The notes below the pieces were generated by a model, which saw only the letters and a list, made by a program, of their open reading frames with translations, was not told where the DNA came from and searched no databases. A DNA stretch of 64,000 bases from Bog-473 sp963777485 (GTDB taxonomy: Bacteria; Actinomycetota; Acidimicrobiia; Acidimicrobiales; RAAP-2): assembly GCA_963777485.1 (NCBI GenBank), contig CAVZQP010000004.1:434001-498000 (forward strand), written 5' to 3'. Within the stretch, counting starts at the first letter, position 1. Every line of letters begins with the position of its first letter. Shown here piece after piece: positions 32,399-42,546 of the stretch. A program made the translations under genes and the position numbers.

Positions 32399-33480
32399 TC
32401 AGGCCGTGGCGAGCACCGAGTAGGAGGTCGACTCGGCCAGGTCGGCCGCCGATTGCATGAGGTCGAGCACGATCGGCCCGAACGCTTGCAACTTCTCGTC
32501 GTTCCCTCGCCGCTGGTAGCCCTGCTCGAGCACGACCGCCAGCTTCCATTTGGCCAGGACGCAGTAGTAGTCGATGTCGTCCACCTGGCGTCCCGACACG
32601 CCCTCGTAGTGGGCCAGGATCTCGTCTCGAGAGGGCATGCCGGTCATGTCGACGTAGCCGCCGGCGCGGTCCTCGTCGGCGGTCGTGTCGTCCGGCCACG
32701 AGTGCACGACCCAACCGAGATCGAGCTTGGGGTCGCCCACAGTGCCCATCTCCCAGTCCACGATGGCAGCCAGGCGCGCCGGCGCGCCGTGCTTGAACAT
32801 GACGTTGGCGAACTGGTAGTCGCCATGCATCAAGCCGGGGATGTAGTCGATCGGCCGGTGCGTACGCAGCCAGGCGGCAGCTTCCTCGAAGCCCGGTAGC
32901 TCGCGGCCCTTGATCCGCTCCAGGAACGCGGTCCAGCGGTCGACCTGCCGCTCGTGGAACCCGTCCGGCCGGCCGAGGTCAGCGAGGCCCTTGGCGTTCC
33001 AGTCCACCCGCGACAGCAGCGCGATGCCCTCGACGAGTTGGAACGCGAGCCCCTGACGCGCCTCGAGATCGGTGTCGAACGGGGCCGGCCACTGGCGGCG
33101 GGTCGACATGGGCGACCAGCCGTCGACGAAGCCCATCAGATAGAACGTCCGTCCCAGCACCGACTGGTCGGTGCACACAGCGATCGCCTCGGTGTGGGGC
33201 ACGTCGGTGCCACCCAACGCCTCGATGATCCGCCACTCCCGCACGATGCCCTCGTCGCGCGGCGCCGGCGCGCTCGGCGGAGGGATGCGCATGGCGCAGT
33301 GCAGGTCGCCGCGTCGCAGCTCGTAGATCTCGTTCTGGCTGCCCCCCGAGATGTAACTGTGCTCGAGCGCCGCCCCGACCCCGAGGCCCTGGGCGTCCAG
33401 CCACGCCACCAACCTGTCCTCATCCGCGATCGACGGCTCGTCGCCGACCGGCCACTCTGATTCACCCTCCGCGTCCGCGC

Positions 33481-33484
<4 letters not shown>
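32399..33484 (-). CDS. APH-family phosphotransferase paired with an acyl-CoA dehydrogenase
   Basis: A 361-residue kinase fold: GGSQNEIYELRRG nucleotide-binding strand, Brenner-type catalytic loop MHGDYQFANVMF and the metal-binding Asp in IVDWEMGTVGD. It is not an antibiotic resistance gene by context. It belongs to the group fused or linked to acyl-CoA dehydrogenases (human ACAD10/11, bacterial LvaA with LvaC) that phosphorylate 4-hydroxyacyl-CoAs before elimination. The ATG at 33484 overlaps the dehydrogenase stop (ATGA), fixing the pairing. Confidence 0.88.
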
Positions 33485-34782
<1,298 letters not shown>

Positions 34783-34805
34783 GGCGCCCTCCCTCGGCTC
34801 GGTGC

Positions 34806-34820
34806 CAGAATATGATTCTG
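34806..34820. promoter_or_regulatory. Perfect 15-bp palindrome, operator between acyl-CoA dehydrogenase and TetR genes
   Basis: CAGAAT-ATG-ATTCTG is a perfect inverted repeat with a 3-nt centre between divergently transcribed genes. It contains the ATG at 34812, arguing that this codon is part of the operator and the TetR starts at 34836. It is the classical layout for TetR autoregulation and repression of the dehydrogenase-kinase-reductase operon. Confidence 0.65.
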
Positions 34821-34835
34821 ACTATCAAGAACGCA

Positions 34836-35471
34836 ATGCCGGACACCGAAACCGCTCCTGACGACGGCGTCGCCGGCCGCATCGTGCGCCGCTCCCTGGC
34901 CAAACGGGAGGGCGAGTACGCCGGCGAGGTGCGCCGGCTGCTCGATGCCGCGCTCGAGGTCATGCACGACTGCGGCACCTCCGCACGCCCCCGCGTGGCC
35001 GACATCGTGGCAGCCGCCGGGCTCTCCAACGACGCGTTCTACCGGCACTTTCGCTCGAAGGACGACCTCGTCAATGCGTTGCTCGAGGATGGCGCCGAGC
35101 GCCTGCGCGGCTATCTGTCCCACCAGATGGCCAAGGCCCGCACCCCTGAGGCGCAAGTCCGCCGCTGGGTCGAGGGCGTCCTCGGCCAGGCCGACGGCGA
35201 CGTCGCCGCCGCCACGCTGGCGGTGTTGTGGAACGGCAGCAGCGCCGACGGCGGCCAGGCCGCCGGCCGGCACTTCGCCAGCGCGCCGCTCGCCTCCCTG
35301 CTCCACCAGCCCTTCACTGCGCTGGGCAGCGATGCGCCCGAGCTCGATGCCGCACTTGCCGCGCACGCGACCCTCGGCTTGCTCTCAGACTGCCTCTGGC
35401 GGAGCACCGCGCCGAGCCGCGCCGAGACCGATCGCGTCGTCGACTTCTGTTTGCGCGCCGTCCAGCGCTGA
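34836..35471 (+). CDS. TetR family regulator
   Basis: A 211-residue TetR protein from the ATG at 34836, with the HTH about residues 52-74 (RVADIVAAAGLSNDAFYRHF, then RSKDDLVNALL). An upstream ATG at 34812 lies within the palindromic operator and is less likely. Divergent from the acyl-CoA dehydrogenase/APH/quinone reductase operon, which it probably represses until an acyl-CoA effector accumulates. Confidence 0.9.
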   Translation: MPDTETAPDDGVAGRIVRRSLAKREGEYAGEVRRLLDAALEVMHDCGTSARPRVADIVAAAGLSNDAFYRHFRSKDDLVNALLEDGAERLRGYLSHQMAKARTPEAQVRRWVEGVLGQADGDVAAATLAVLWNGSSADGGQAAGRHFASAPLASLLHQPFTALGSDAPELDAALAAHATLGLLSDCLWRSTAPSRAETDRVVDFCLRAVQR

Positions 35472-35534
35472 TCCTCTGTCTCGGCGGCCGCGCGTACCGC
35501 CGGACCTGTTTGCGGCGGCGTCCCGCCCCTCTGC

Positions 35535-36323
35535 TCAGGCCTTGTCTGTGTCCAGCCCTTCGGGAACCCATTCGGGCTGTCGCTTCTCCATGAACGCGGC
35601 CATGCCCTCGCGCGGCTCGGGTGATTCCGCCAGCGCCCAGAACATGGTCTGGTAGTCGATGAGGCCGTAGCGCTCGTTGAGCATGCGCTTCACGTGCATG
35701 CGCGCCATGGGGGGCGTCAACAGGATCTCGCGCACTGCTTCGAGCGCCGCCTCCCGCAGTTGCTCGTGTGGCACGACCCGTGCGATCAGCCCGATGCGCT
35801 GCGCCTCGGCGGCATCGAACCGACGGCCCGAGAGCAACAGGTCCCGCGCAATGGCGATGCCCACATGTGCCGGCAGCACCGCCGCGTACGTTGCGTCGGG
35901 GATGCCTCGCAGGAGTTCGGGCACGCGGAACGTCGCCCGGTCGCTCGCCACGCAGATGTCCGACAGCATGGCGATCAGAAGTCCCCCCGCCTGGCAGATG
36001 CCGTTCACGGCCGCCACCACGGGGGCTCGGCTGTCGCGGATAGTGAGGAACGGCAGGATGTCGTGCTCGATGTCGGGCGTCGGCTCGTCGTCGGGGTGCT
36101 GGCGGCCCCCCAGGTCGCCACCGGGGGCGAAGACGTCTCCCGTTCCGGTGATGATGAGCGCAGCGAGCTCGGGATCGTGGTTCACCGTGTGCACCGCCCG
36201 CTTGATGCCGAAGTACATGGCCGGCGTCAGCGCGTTGCGTGCTTCGGGCCGGTCGATGACGCACCAGGCGATCGGGCCTTCCCGCTCGAAGCGCAGCCCA
36301 GCTGCACCCAGTTCGTTCGCCAT
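35535..36323 (-). CDS. Enoyl-CoA hydratase/isomerase family protein
   Basis: A 262-residue crotonase-fold protein with VIDRPEARNALTPAMYFGI, the oxyanion-hole strands ITGTGDVFAPGGDLGG and VNGICQAGGLLIAM, and RVPELLRGIPDATYA where the catalytic Glu region lies. It hydrates an enoyl-CoA or isomerises or cleaves a related CoA ester. ATG at 36323 after GAGGGGATGG. It is monocistronic and divergent from the exported hydrolase gene. Confidence 0.9.
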   Translation of the reverse strand: MANELGAAGLRFEREGPIAWCVIDRPEARNALTPAMYFGIKRAVHTVNHDPELAALIITGTGDVFAPGGDLGGRQHPDDEPTPDIEHDILPFLTIRDSRAPVVAAVNGICQAGGLLIAMLSDICVASDRATFRVPELLRGIPDATYAAVLPAHVGIAIARDLLLSGRRFDAAEAQRIGLIARVVPHEQLREAALEAVREILLTPPMARMHVKRMLNERYGLIDYQTMFWALAESPEPREGMAAFMEKRQPEWVPEGLDTDKA

Positions 36324-36457
36324 GTGCCATCCCCTCTCGCGTCGGCGTGCGCCCGGACATTATCGGTACTTCGGGCCCGAACCTCTTGTTTGGAGGTGCC
36401 GCGGCTACTGTCACCCGGCGACGCACCGGCACAGGTGTCGGGGAAGGGGAGGGATTG

Positions 36458-38107
36458 GTGTCGAACGACCGGTTACAGCAGGGGAGCCGCCTGCACGGCG
36501 TCCAAACTCACCGAGTGGTCATTGTGCTCACCGTCTTGGCGGCTTCTGTTGGCAGCCTCCTCGCAGCTGTCGCGCCGGCCGCGGCGCCCGTAAGCGCTGC
36601 CGCGGTACCCGGCAACCCGCACGTACCGTCGCCTACCGTCCAGGGTCCGATTCTTCCAACCAGTGGTATCTCTTTCCTCGGATCGACACTCTTTCCCCTG
36701 TCGCAAGTCGGGTACGAGGAATCTGAGTATTTCCTGTCGGGTACCGCGACGGCGTACACGAGCAAGACGGCGCTGACCAAGGATGGCCAGTGGCACGTGA
36801 CGCCGGCCAGCACCTCGCCCTACACCACCCGCGTCGTCGTCTATCGGCCCATCGATGCGAAGAAGTTCGACGGGACGGTCGATGTCGAGTGGCTCAACGT
36901 CACCGGCGGCGTCGACGCAGCCGCCGCCTGGTTGACCGGCCATCCCGAAGAGGTTCGCGCCGGCGTGGCCTACATCGGCGTGGACGCACAGGTCGGGGGG
37001 ATCAACGGCGTGCCCGGTTCGGTTGCCACTGCGGAAGCGGGCGCGGGTGGCCTCAAGCAGACCGATCCCACTCGCTATGCCGCATTGAACCACCCGGGTG
37101 ACAGCTACTCGTTCAGCATCTTCGAACAGTCCGGCGAAGCGGTGCACACCTCGGCAGCCAAACTGCTCAGCGGCCTCGTGCCAAAGAGGGTGCTGGCAAT
37201 CGGGGAGTCGCAGTCGGCCATTTATCTGACGACCTATCTCGATGCCATCCAGCCCCTCTCTCCCGGCGTCTATGACGGGTACCTCGTCTACAGCCGAGGC
37301 AACGACGGCGCCAACCTGTCGCAGGCGCCGCAACCCAATATCGTCACACCCAATCCGACCTTCATACGCACCGACCTCCACGTCCCCGTCTTGATGTTCG
37401 AGACGGAGGCCGACCTGCTGCTCTTGGGTTATGTCGAAGCGCGGCAGGCACCGACGCAGTACATCCGCGAGTGGGAGACGGCGGGCACCGCGCATGATGA
37501 CACCTACGGGTTGCTCTATTCGCGGACGGACAATCTGACCGGGCAAGCCGACACTCAGGCCTTCGCATCCATGCTGAACCCACCCAAAGACCCGATCCCC
37601 GGCATCGTCGACTGCAACGCGCCGATCAACGCGGGTTCGCACACCTACGAGTTGCGGGCAGCCGTCGCGGCGCTCGATCACTGGGTGCGCACCGGCATAG
37701 CTCCACCTCAGTCGCCGCGTCTCGAGGTGAACGCGAGCAAGACCGGCTTCGTGACCGACACCAATGGCAACGTCCTCGGCGGCATCCGTCCACCGCAGGT
37801 GGTGGCAGCGGTGTCCAAGCTTTCGGGGATCGGGCAACCGGGCAGTGGCGCCCCGGCACCGACCCAACCGGTGGGCCAGAAGACCACGTCGTCGAGCACC
37901 GCGGTCGGCGCTGGAGTCCTGTGTGCCATTTTCGGGACGACCGTGCCTTTCAGCGCATCGCAGCTGTCGGCGCTGTACCCGACCCACGCCGACTTCGTGA
38001 AGAAATGGGATGCGGCGACCGCGGTCGAGGTGCGCGAGGGCTATCTGCTGGAGCCGGACGCCCGTACGCTCGACAAGGTGGCCGCTGCCTCGAACGTCGG
38101 AGGCTGA
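36458..38107 (+). CDS. Exported alpha/beta-hydrolase-domain protein
   Basis: A 549-residue protein. The GTG at 36458 follows GGGAGGGATTG. Residues about 18-48 are a signal peptide (VVIVLTVLAASVGSLLAAV core, VSAAA cleavage). The mature part matches the pattern of the alpha/beta hydrolase domain family often called Abhydrolase_10: YFLSGTATAYTS, VVVYRPIDAKKFDGTVDVEW and the nucleophile elbow GESQSA (Ser251), then a C-terminal HTYELRAAVAALDHWV. It is probably an extracellular esterase acting on a bulky ester or lactone before import. An SDR and a lipase-like gene follow on the same strand. Confidence 0.82.
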   Translation: MSNDRLQQGSRLHGVQTHRVVIVLTVLAASVGSLLAAVAPAAAPVSAAAVPGNPHVPSPTVQGPILPTSGISFLGSTLFPLSQVGYEESEYFLSGTATAYTSKTALTKDGQWHVTPASTSPYTTRVVVYRPIDAKKFDGTVDVEWLNVTGGVDAAAAWLTGHPEEVRAGVAYIGVDAQVGGINGVPGSVATAEAGAGGLKQTDPTRYAALNHPGDSYSFSIFEQSGEAVHTSAAKLLSGLVPKRVLAIGESQSAIYLTTYLDAIQPLSPGVYDGYLVYSRGNDGANLSQAPQPNIVTPNPTFIRTDLHVPVLMFETEADLLLLGYVEARQAPTQYIREWETAGTAHDDTYGLLYSRTDNLTGQADTQAFASMLNPPKDPIPGIVDCNAPINAGSHTYELRAAVAALDHWVRTGIAPPQSPRLEVNASKTGFVTDTNGNVLGGIRPPQVVAAVSKLSGIGQPGSGAPAPTQPVGQKTTSSSTAVGAGVLCAIFGTTVPFSASQLSALYPTHADFVKKWDAATAVEVREGYLLEPDARTLDKVAAASNVGG

Positions 38108-38137
38108 TGCGATGAGCGAACGGATGCGGAGCCGAAG

Positions 38138-38971
38138 ATGACAGTCGGCATCGTTACCGGCGCGGGGCGCGGCATGGGAGCCGCGTGCGCAGACCGGGTC
38201 AAGGACATGGTGGACGTGCTCGTGCTCGTCGACCGGGACGAGGTCGGCCTCGGCGCCGCCGCGGAGCGGCTGGCAACATCGCCGGGGCGCGCCACGGTCG
38301 AGACGTTTGCCCTCGACGTCAAAGACAGCGACGGCATGGCGAGCCTCGCCGCCCGGGCGGCAGAGCTCGGACCGCTGCGCGCGGTCGCACACGCGGCCGG
38401 GGTGTCGCCAACGATGGCCGATTGGCGGGAGGTCCTGACGGTCGACCTGGTGGGCACCGCACTTCTGGTCGAATCGCTGCGCCCGCTCGCCGTCGGCGGC
38501 ACCGCCATCGTGTGCTTCGCGTCGATCTCGGCGTCGCTCGCCCTCCCTGACGTCGACCAACCTGCCGACGCCGCACTGGACCAACCCCTGCACTCCGACT
38601 TTCTCGAACGCCTTCGCGAGGCTGTCGGGCCGGACCTCGAGGACCCGGGCATGGCCTACACCTGGGCCAAGCGCGGCGTGCACCGCCTTGTCCGTCGCGA
38701 GGCCGTTCCGTTCGGACGCGCCGGGGCGAGGATTTGTTCGGTCACTCCCGGCATCATCGACACGCCGATGGGGCGCCAAGAGGCGGATACGCACGAGGTC
38801 ATGGCGATGCTCGTCCGTTCTTCGGCGTTGGCCCGGGAAGGATTGCCCGAAGAGGTGGCGGCCGGGGTCGCGTTCTTGCTTTCGGACGAGGCCACCTATG
38901 TCACGGGCGTGGACCTCACAGTCGATGGCGGTGTGATCGCCGCTGTGAGAAGTGGAGCGTTGTCATTATGA
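38138..38971 (+). CDS. Short-chain dehydrogenase/reductase
   Basis: A 277-residue SDR with TGAGRGMGAA, HAAGVSPTMADW, FASISASLAL and the catalytic Tyr/Lys in MAYTWAKRGV, ending with VTGVDLTVDGGV. The insert LPDVDQPADAALDQPLHSD between Ser and Tyr resembles 3-alpha-hydroxysteroid dehydrogenase-type SDRs. Overlaps the next gene by four bases (ATGA). Confidence 0.9.
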   Translation: MTVGIVTGAGRGMGAACADRVKDMVDVLVLVDRDEVGLGAAAERLATSPGRATVETFALDVKDSDGMASLAARAAELGPLRAVAHAAGVSPTMADWREVLTVDLVGTALLVESLRPLAVGGTAIVCFASISASLALPDVDQPADAALDQPLHSDFLERLREAVGPDLEDPGMAYTWAKRGVHRLVRREAVPFGRAGARICSVTPGIIDTPMGRQEADTHEVMAMLVRSSALAREGLPEEVAAGVAFLLSDEATYVTGVDLTVDGGVIAAVRSGALSL

Positions 38972-39933
38972 GCGTGCAGTCGGAGGGAAACGAAACAGTC
39001 GACGTGCGCGACCTGCTCGACCCCGAGCTCCGCGAGGTGCTCGGCGCATTCGAGATGCCGCCGTTCGATGCCGAAACCGTCATGGCCATCCGCAACACGG
39101 TGTTTCCGGGCGTGGCGCTGTCGGACGCGGTCGTGCGCACGGAATATGTCGTCCCCGCGGAACCCGCGATACCTGTGCGGGTCCACCGTCCCGTTGGAGT
39201 CGACGGCGTCCTGCCGGGCATTTTCACGATCCATGGCGGGGGCTACGTCATTGGCTCGTACGCCATGGACGATTACCTGCACGACCAGTGGTGCCCGCAA
39301 CTGGGCACCGTGGGCATCTCGGTGGAGTACCGACTGGCCCCGGAGACGCCCTATCCCGGCCCAGTGGAGGACTGTTACGCGGCGTTGCGTTGGGTCCATG
39401 AACACGCCGGCGAGATCGGCGTCGACCCAGACCGCTTGGGCCTTTACGGGATCAGTGCCGGTGGAGGGCTGGCGGCCGCGCTTGCGCTCCTGGTGCGTGA
39501 CCGGGGGGAGTTCCCCCTCGCCTTTCAGCTGCTCGACTGCCCGATGCTCGACGACCGCCAGGCCACGTCGTCGATCGGCGCGACGGGCCTGTACGTCTGG
39601 GACGCCGAATCCAACGAGTTCGGCTGGCGCTCATATCTGGGCGACCTCTATGGCTCGGACGACGTCCCGCCCTACGCGGCGGCAGCCCGGGCAACCACGC
39701 TCGCCGGTCTGCCGCCGAGCTGTGTCGTGGTTGGATCGATCGACGGCTTCCGCGACGAGGATGCCGAGTACGCAATGCGGCTCAACCAAGCCGGCGTCCC
39801 GTGCGAGTTGCACGTGATCGCGGGATTGCCACACGCCTACCAGATGGCCGTGGACGCGCAGGCCGTGCAGCTGGCAACGCGATGCAAGGACGATTGGTTG
39901 GCTCGCCTGCTGGCGCAGCTGTCCGCAGCCTGA
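38968..39933 (+). CDS. Alpha/beta hydrolase fold-3 (HSL family) esterase
   Basis: A 321-residue esterase of the hormone-sensitive-lipase family: HGGG oxyanion motif at 89-92 (FTIHGGGYVIGS), EYRLAPETPYP, nucleophile Ser163 in GISAGGG, then the acid and His near SIDGFRDEDAEY and GLPHAYQM. Cytoplasmic, since no signal peptide is present. Coupled to the preceding SDR by ATGA. It probably hydrolyses an ester or lactone intermediate. Confidence 0.92.
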   Translation: MSVQSEGNETVDVRDLLDPELREVLGAFEMPPFDAETVMAIRNTVFPGVALSDAVVRTEYVVPAEPAIPVRVHRPVGVDGVLPGIFTIHGGGYVIGSYAMDDYLHDQWCPQLGTVGISVEYRLAPETPYPGPVEDCYAALRWVHEHAGEIGVDPDRLGLYGISAGGGLAAALALLVRDRGEFPLAFQLLDCPMLDDRQATSSIGATGLYVWDAESNEFGWRSYLGDLYGSDDVPPYAAAARATTLAGLPPSCVVVGSIDGFRDEDAEYAMRLNQAGVPCELHVIAGLPHAYQMAVDAQAVQLATRCKDDWLARLLAQLSAA

Positions 39934-39949
39934 AGGCGAGGCGCCGCTC

Positions 39950-40780
39950 TCAGAGCTTGCCGGCGCTCCCTGAGCGAGTACGGATCATGGCGTCCTGGAC
40001 AAACGACGCCGCCAGTTGCCCGTCGGAGCGGAAAATCTCGCCGCGGCCATAGCTGCGGCCGTGGCCGGCGTAGGTCGCGCGTTGCTCCAAGAGGTGCCAC
40101 TCGCCGGCCGGGCACCGTTCGTGGAACGTGAGGGTGTGGCTGAGCACTCCCGTCGACAGCGTGAGGTGCGCCTGGGCCTGCCCGACACCCTTGTGCGGGC
40201 GCATCGCGGTGCCGATGAGGAATCCGTCGGTCGAATAGCTGACCAGCGCCTGGTCGATGGCGGGGTCGTCGGGAGCACCGGCAAAGCGCACCCAGACGTC
40301 GAGCTCAGGTGGACCGACAAGCTCAGGATCGCTGATGTCGATGTTGCCGACGATGCCCAACTCCCATGCCTCCTCTCCGCGCACGTGGCCCGCCACGTCG
40401 CCGGGGCCAGCCGTCGACCGACGCTCGTCGGCGTGGCGGATCACGTCGTCCTCGAGCGCGCTCAACAAGACGAGCGACCGGGTACAGATCTGGCCACCCT
40501 GGCTGATGGTCACGGTGCTGGAGGCGACGGAGCGGCCGGCGTGCATCCGCTCGACGGCGATGTCGAGCGATGCGTCGTGCGACGCACCGCGGGCGAAGAC
40601 GGTGTGGAGGGTCTTGACCGCCTTGCCCTCCTGCCCGGCGAGGCCCGCGATGATCGATTGGGCCAGAAGCTGGCCGCCGAAGACGACGCCGTGCGCCGAA
40701 GGCAGGTTGCCGGCGCGGTAGCGGTCCTCGCCGACCGGCTCGAGGGTGAGGGCCTCGAGGAAGGCGTCGATGGTTGGCAT
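39950..40780 (-). CDS. tesB: Acyl-CoA thioesterase II (TesB-like)
   Basis: A 276-residue double-hotdog thioesterase: N-terminal LTLEPVGEDRYRAGN, the conserved VVFGGQLLAQSI, LHTVFARGASHDASLDIAVE and C-terminal LTLSTGVLSHTLTFHE. It hydrolyses medium- or long-chain acyl-CoAs. ATG at 40780 after AAGGAGCCCC. Its promoter region is shared with the divergent aldehyde dehydrogenase operon and contains regulon element F. Confidence 0.92.
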   Translation of the reverse strand: MPTIDAFLEALTLEPVGEDRYRAGNLPSAHGVVFGGQLLAQSIIAGLAGQEGKAVKTLHTVFARGASHDASLDIAVERMHAGRSVASSTVTISQGGQICTRSLVLLSALEDDVIRHADERRSTAGPGDVAGHVRGEEAWELGIVGNIDISDPELVGPPELDVWVRFAGAPDDPAIDQALVSYSTDGFLIGTAMRPHKGVGQAQAHLTLSTGVLSHTLTFHERCPAGEWHLLEQRATYAGHGRSYGRGEIFRSDGQLAASFVQDAMIRTRSGSAGKL

Positions 40781-40902
40781 CCGGGGCTCCTTCTTCTCAG
40801 CGGCGGGGGGACCGTCGGCGGGGGCGGCGGTCCAGCCTCCGAGTTCCGGCCGGGTCGGGGGCGCGAGGCCGCTACCTTGGGGTCCGGACGAGCATACAGC
40901 CA

Positions 40903-40920
40903 ATTTTGACGACGACGTCA
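40903..40920. promoter_or_regulatory. Regulon element F: perfect 18-bp palindrome TTTGACG-N4-CGTCAAA
   Basis: TTTGACGACGACGTCAAA is a perfect inverted repeat. Read on the minus strand it is TTGAC-GTCGTC-GTCAA, the same arms and spacing as element C. It lies in the 259-bp gap between the TesB gene (leftward) and the aldehyde dehydrogenase operon (rightward), so it could control both. Confidence 0.6.
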
Positions 40921-41039
40921 AAGTCAGATACCCTCCGAAACCGGCGTCCCAGCCGGGTGACCGGGGCTTTTCCGGTCACCAGCGGGACAGCCGTGCCCTT
41001 CGTGGGGTGGGCGATTCGAGCGACGAGAGGAAGAGGACC

Positions 41040-42527
41040 GTGGCCGATGCAGTGAAGGTCAACCCGGAACAGCGGATGCTGATCGACGGGAAGCTGGTCG
41101 ACGCCGACTCGGGCAAGACCTTCGACAACATCAACCCGGCCACCGAGGAGGTCATCGGGTCGGTGGCGGACGCCTCGTCCGCCGAGATGCTCCGGGCCAT
41201 CGATGCGGCGCGCCGGGCCTTCGACGAGACCGACTGGTCGACGAACCACGCTCTGCGCAAGCGCTGCCTCGAGCAGCTCCACGAGGCGCTCCAGGCCGAG
41301 CAGGAGGAGCTGCGCGAGCAGCTGATCCTCGAGGTGGGCTGCCCGGTCATGACCACGCACGGCCCGCAACTCGACGCGCCGTTGTCCGAGGCGCTGGCGT
41401 GGCCGGCCAAGGAGATCGACAACTTCGAGTGGGAGACCGTGCTGCCCGACGCCATGGGCATCACCGGTGGCGTCGACTCCCGGCGGATCTGGCGCGAGCC
41501 GGTCGGCGTCGTGGGCGCCATCATCCCGTGGAACTTCCCGGTCGAGGTGACGCTGCACAAGGTGGGACAGGCGCTGGCGACGGGCAACGCGATGATCGTG
41601 AAGCCGGCGCCCGATACGCCGTGGAACGCGACGTTCCTGGGGCGCTTGATCGCGGAGAAGACCGACATCCCGGCCGGCGTGATCAACGTGGTGACGTCGT
41701 CGGACCATCTTGTCGGCGAGGAGCTCACGCTGTCGCCGAAGGTCGACATGATCTCGTTCACCGGCTCGACGGCGGTGGGCCGCCGGATCATGGAGAAGGG
41801 CGCCGCGACGATGAAGCGGGTCTTCCTCGAGCTCGGTGGGAAGTCGGCGACCATCGTGCTGGAGGACGCCGACCTGGGGTTGGCGGCGATGATGGGCATG
41901 GGCGCGTGCTTCCACGCCGGACAGGGCTGCGCGATCCAGACGCGTATGTTGCTGCCCCGGTCCCGCTACGAGGAGGGCGTCGAACAGCTGAAGGCGATGT
42001 TCGCCGCCGTGCCTTACGGCGAGCCGCACCGCGAGGACGTCATCATGGGGCCGTTGGTGTCGGCCAAGCAGCGCGAGCGGGTCCTGGGGTACATCGAGAA
42101 GGGACAGAAGGAGGGCGCAACGCTGGCCGTCGGCGGCGGGCGCCCTTCGGGCGACGAGTTCGCCAAGGGTTGGTGGGTGGAGCCGACGCTGTTCACCGAC
42201 GTCGACAACTCCATGACCATCGCGCAGGAGGAGATCTTCGGCCCGGTGCTGGTCGCGATCCCGTTCGAGGACGAGGACGACGCCGTACGCATCGCCAACG
42301 ACAGCATCTACGGGTTGTCGGGCGGCATCTTCTCGGGCTCGGTGGAGCACTCGCTCGCCGTCGCCAAGCGCATCCGCACTGGCGGCCTGTCGATCAACGG
42401 CGGCGCGCCGTACGGCCCGGACCTCCCGTTCGGCGGGTACAAGCACAGCGGCGTCGGGCGCCAGAACGGCAAGCCAGGCTTCGAGCAGTACCTGGAGATC
42501 AAGTCGGTGTCCTGGCCTGCGGGCTAG
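41040..42527 (+). CDS. Aldehyde dehydrogenase (paralogue of the gene at 126-1607)
   Basis: A 495-residue aldehyde dehydrogenase with PWNFPVE, FTGSTAVG, Glu264 in LELGGKS and Cys297 in GQGCAIQTRM. Long identical blocks are shared with the enzyme at 126-1607 (for example SSDHLVGEELTLSPKVD). The GTG at 41040 follows GAGAGGAAGAGGACC. First gene of a rightward operon followed by a P450, amidohydrolase, two acyl-CoA dehydrogenase subunits and a hydrolase. A substrate made by the P450 next door is likely. Confidence 0.94.
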   Translation: MADAVKVNPEQRMLIDGKLVDADSGKTFDNINPATEEVIGSVADASSAEMLRAIDAARRAFDETDWSTNHALRKRCLEQLHEALQAEQEELREQLILEVGCPVMTTHGPQLDAPLSEALAWPAKEIDNFEWETVLPDAMGITGGVDSRRIWREPVGVVGAIIPWNFPVEVTLHKVGQALATGNAMIVKPAPDTPWNATFLGRLIAEKTDIPAGVINVVTSSDHLVGEELTLSPKVDMISFTGSTAVGRRIMEKGAATMKRVFLELGGKSATIVLEDADLGLAAMMGMGACFHAGQGCAIQTRMLLPRSRYEEGVEQLKAMFAAVPYGEPHREDVIMGPLVSAKQRERVLGYIEKGQKEGATLAVGGGRPSGDEFAKGWWVEPTLFTDVDNSMTIAQEEIFGPVLVAIPFEDEDDAVRIANDSIYGLSGGIFSGSVEHSLAVAKRIRTGGLSINGGAPYGPDLPFGGYKHSGVGRQNGKPGFEQYLEIKSVSWPAG

Positions 42528-42546
42528 GACGGAGGGAGGCCAGGGC

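Noticed and set aside
35472..35534. CGGCGG-N9-CCGCCG as a bidirectional terminator between TetR and hydratase genes.
   Set aside because: The location between convergent genes is right, but the stem is only six pairs with a nine-base loop and no T-run, too weak to list as a feature.
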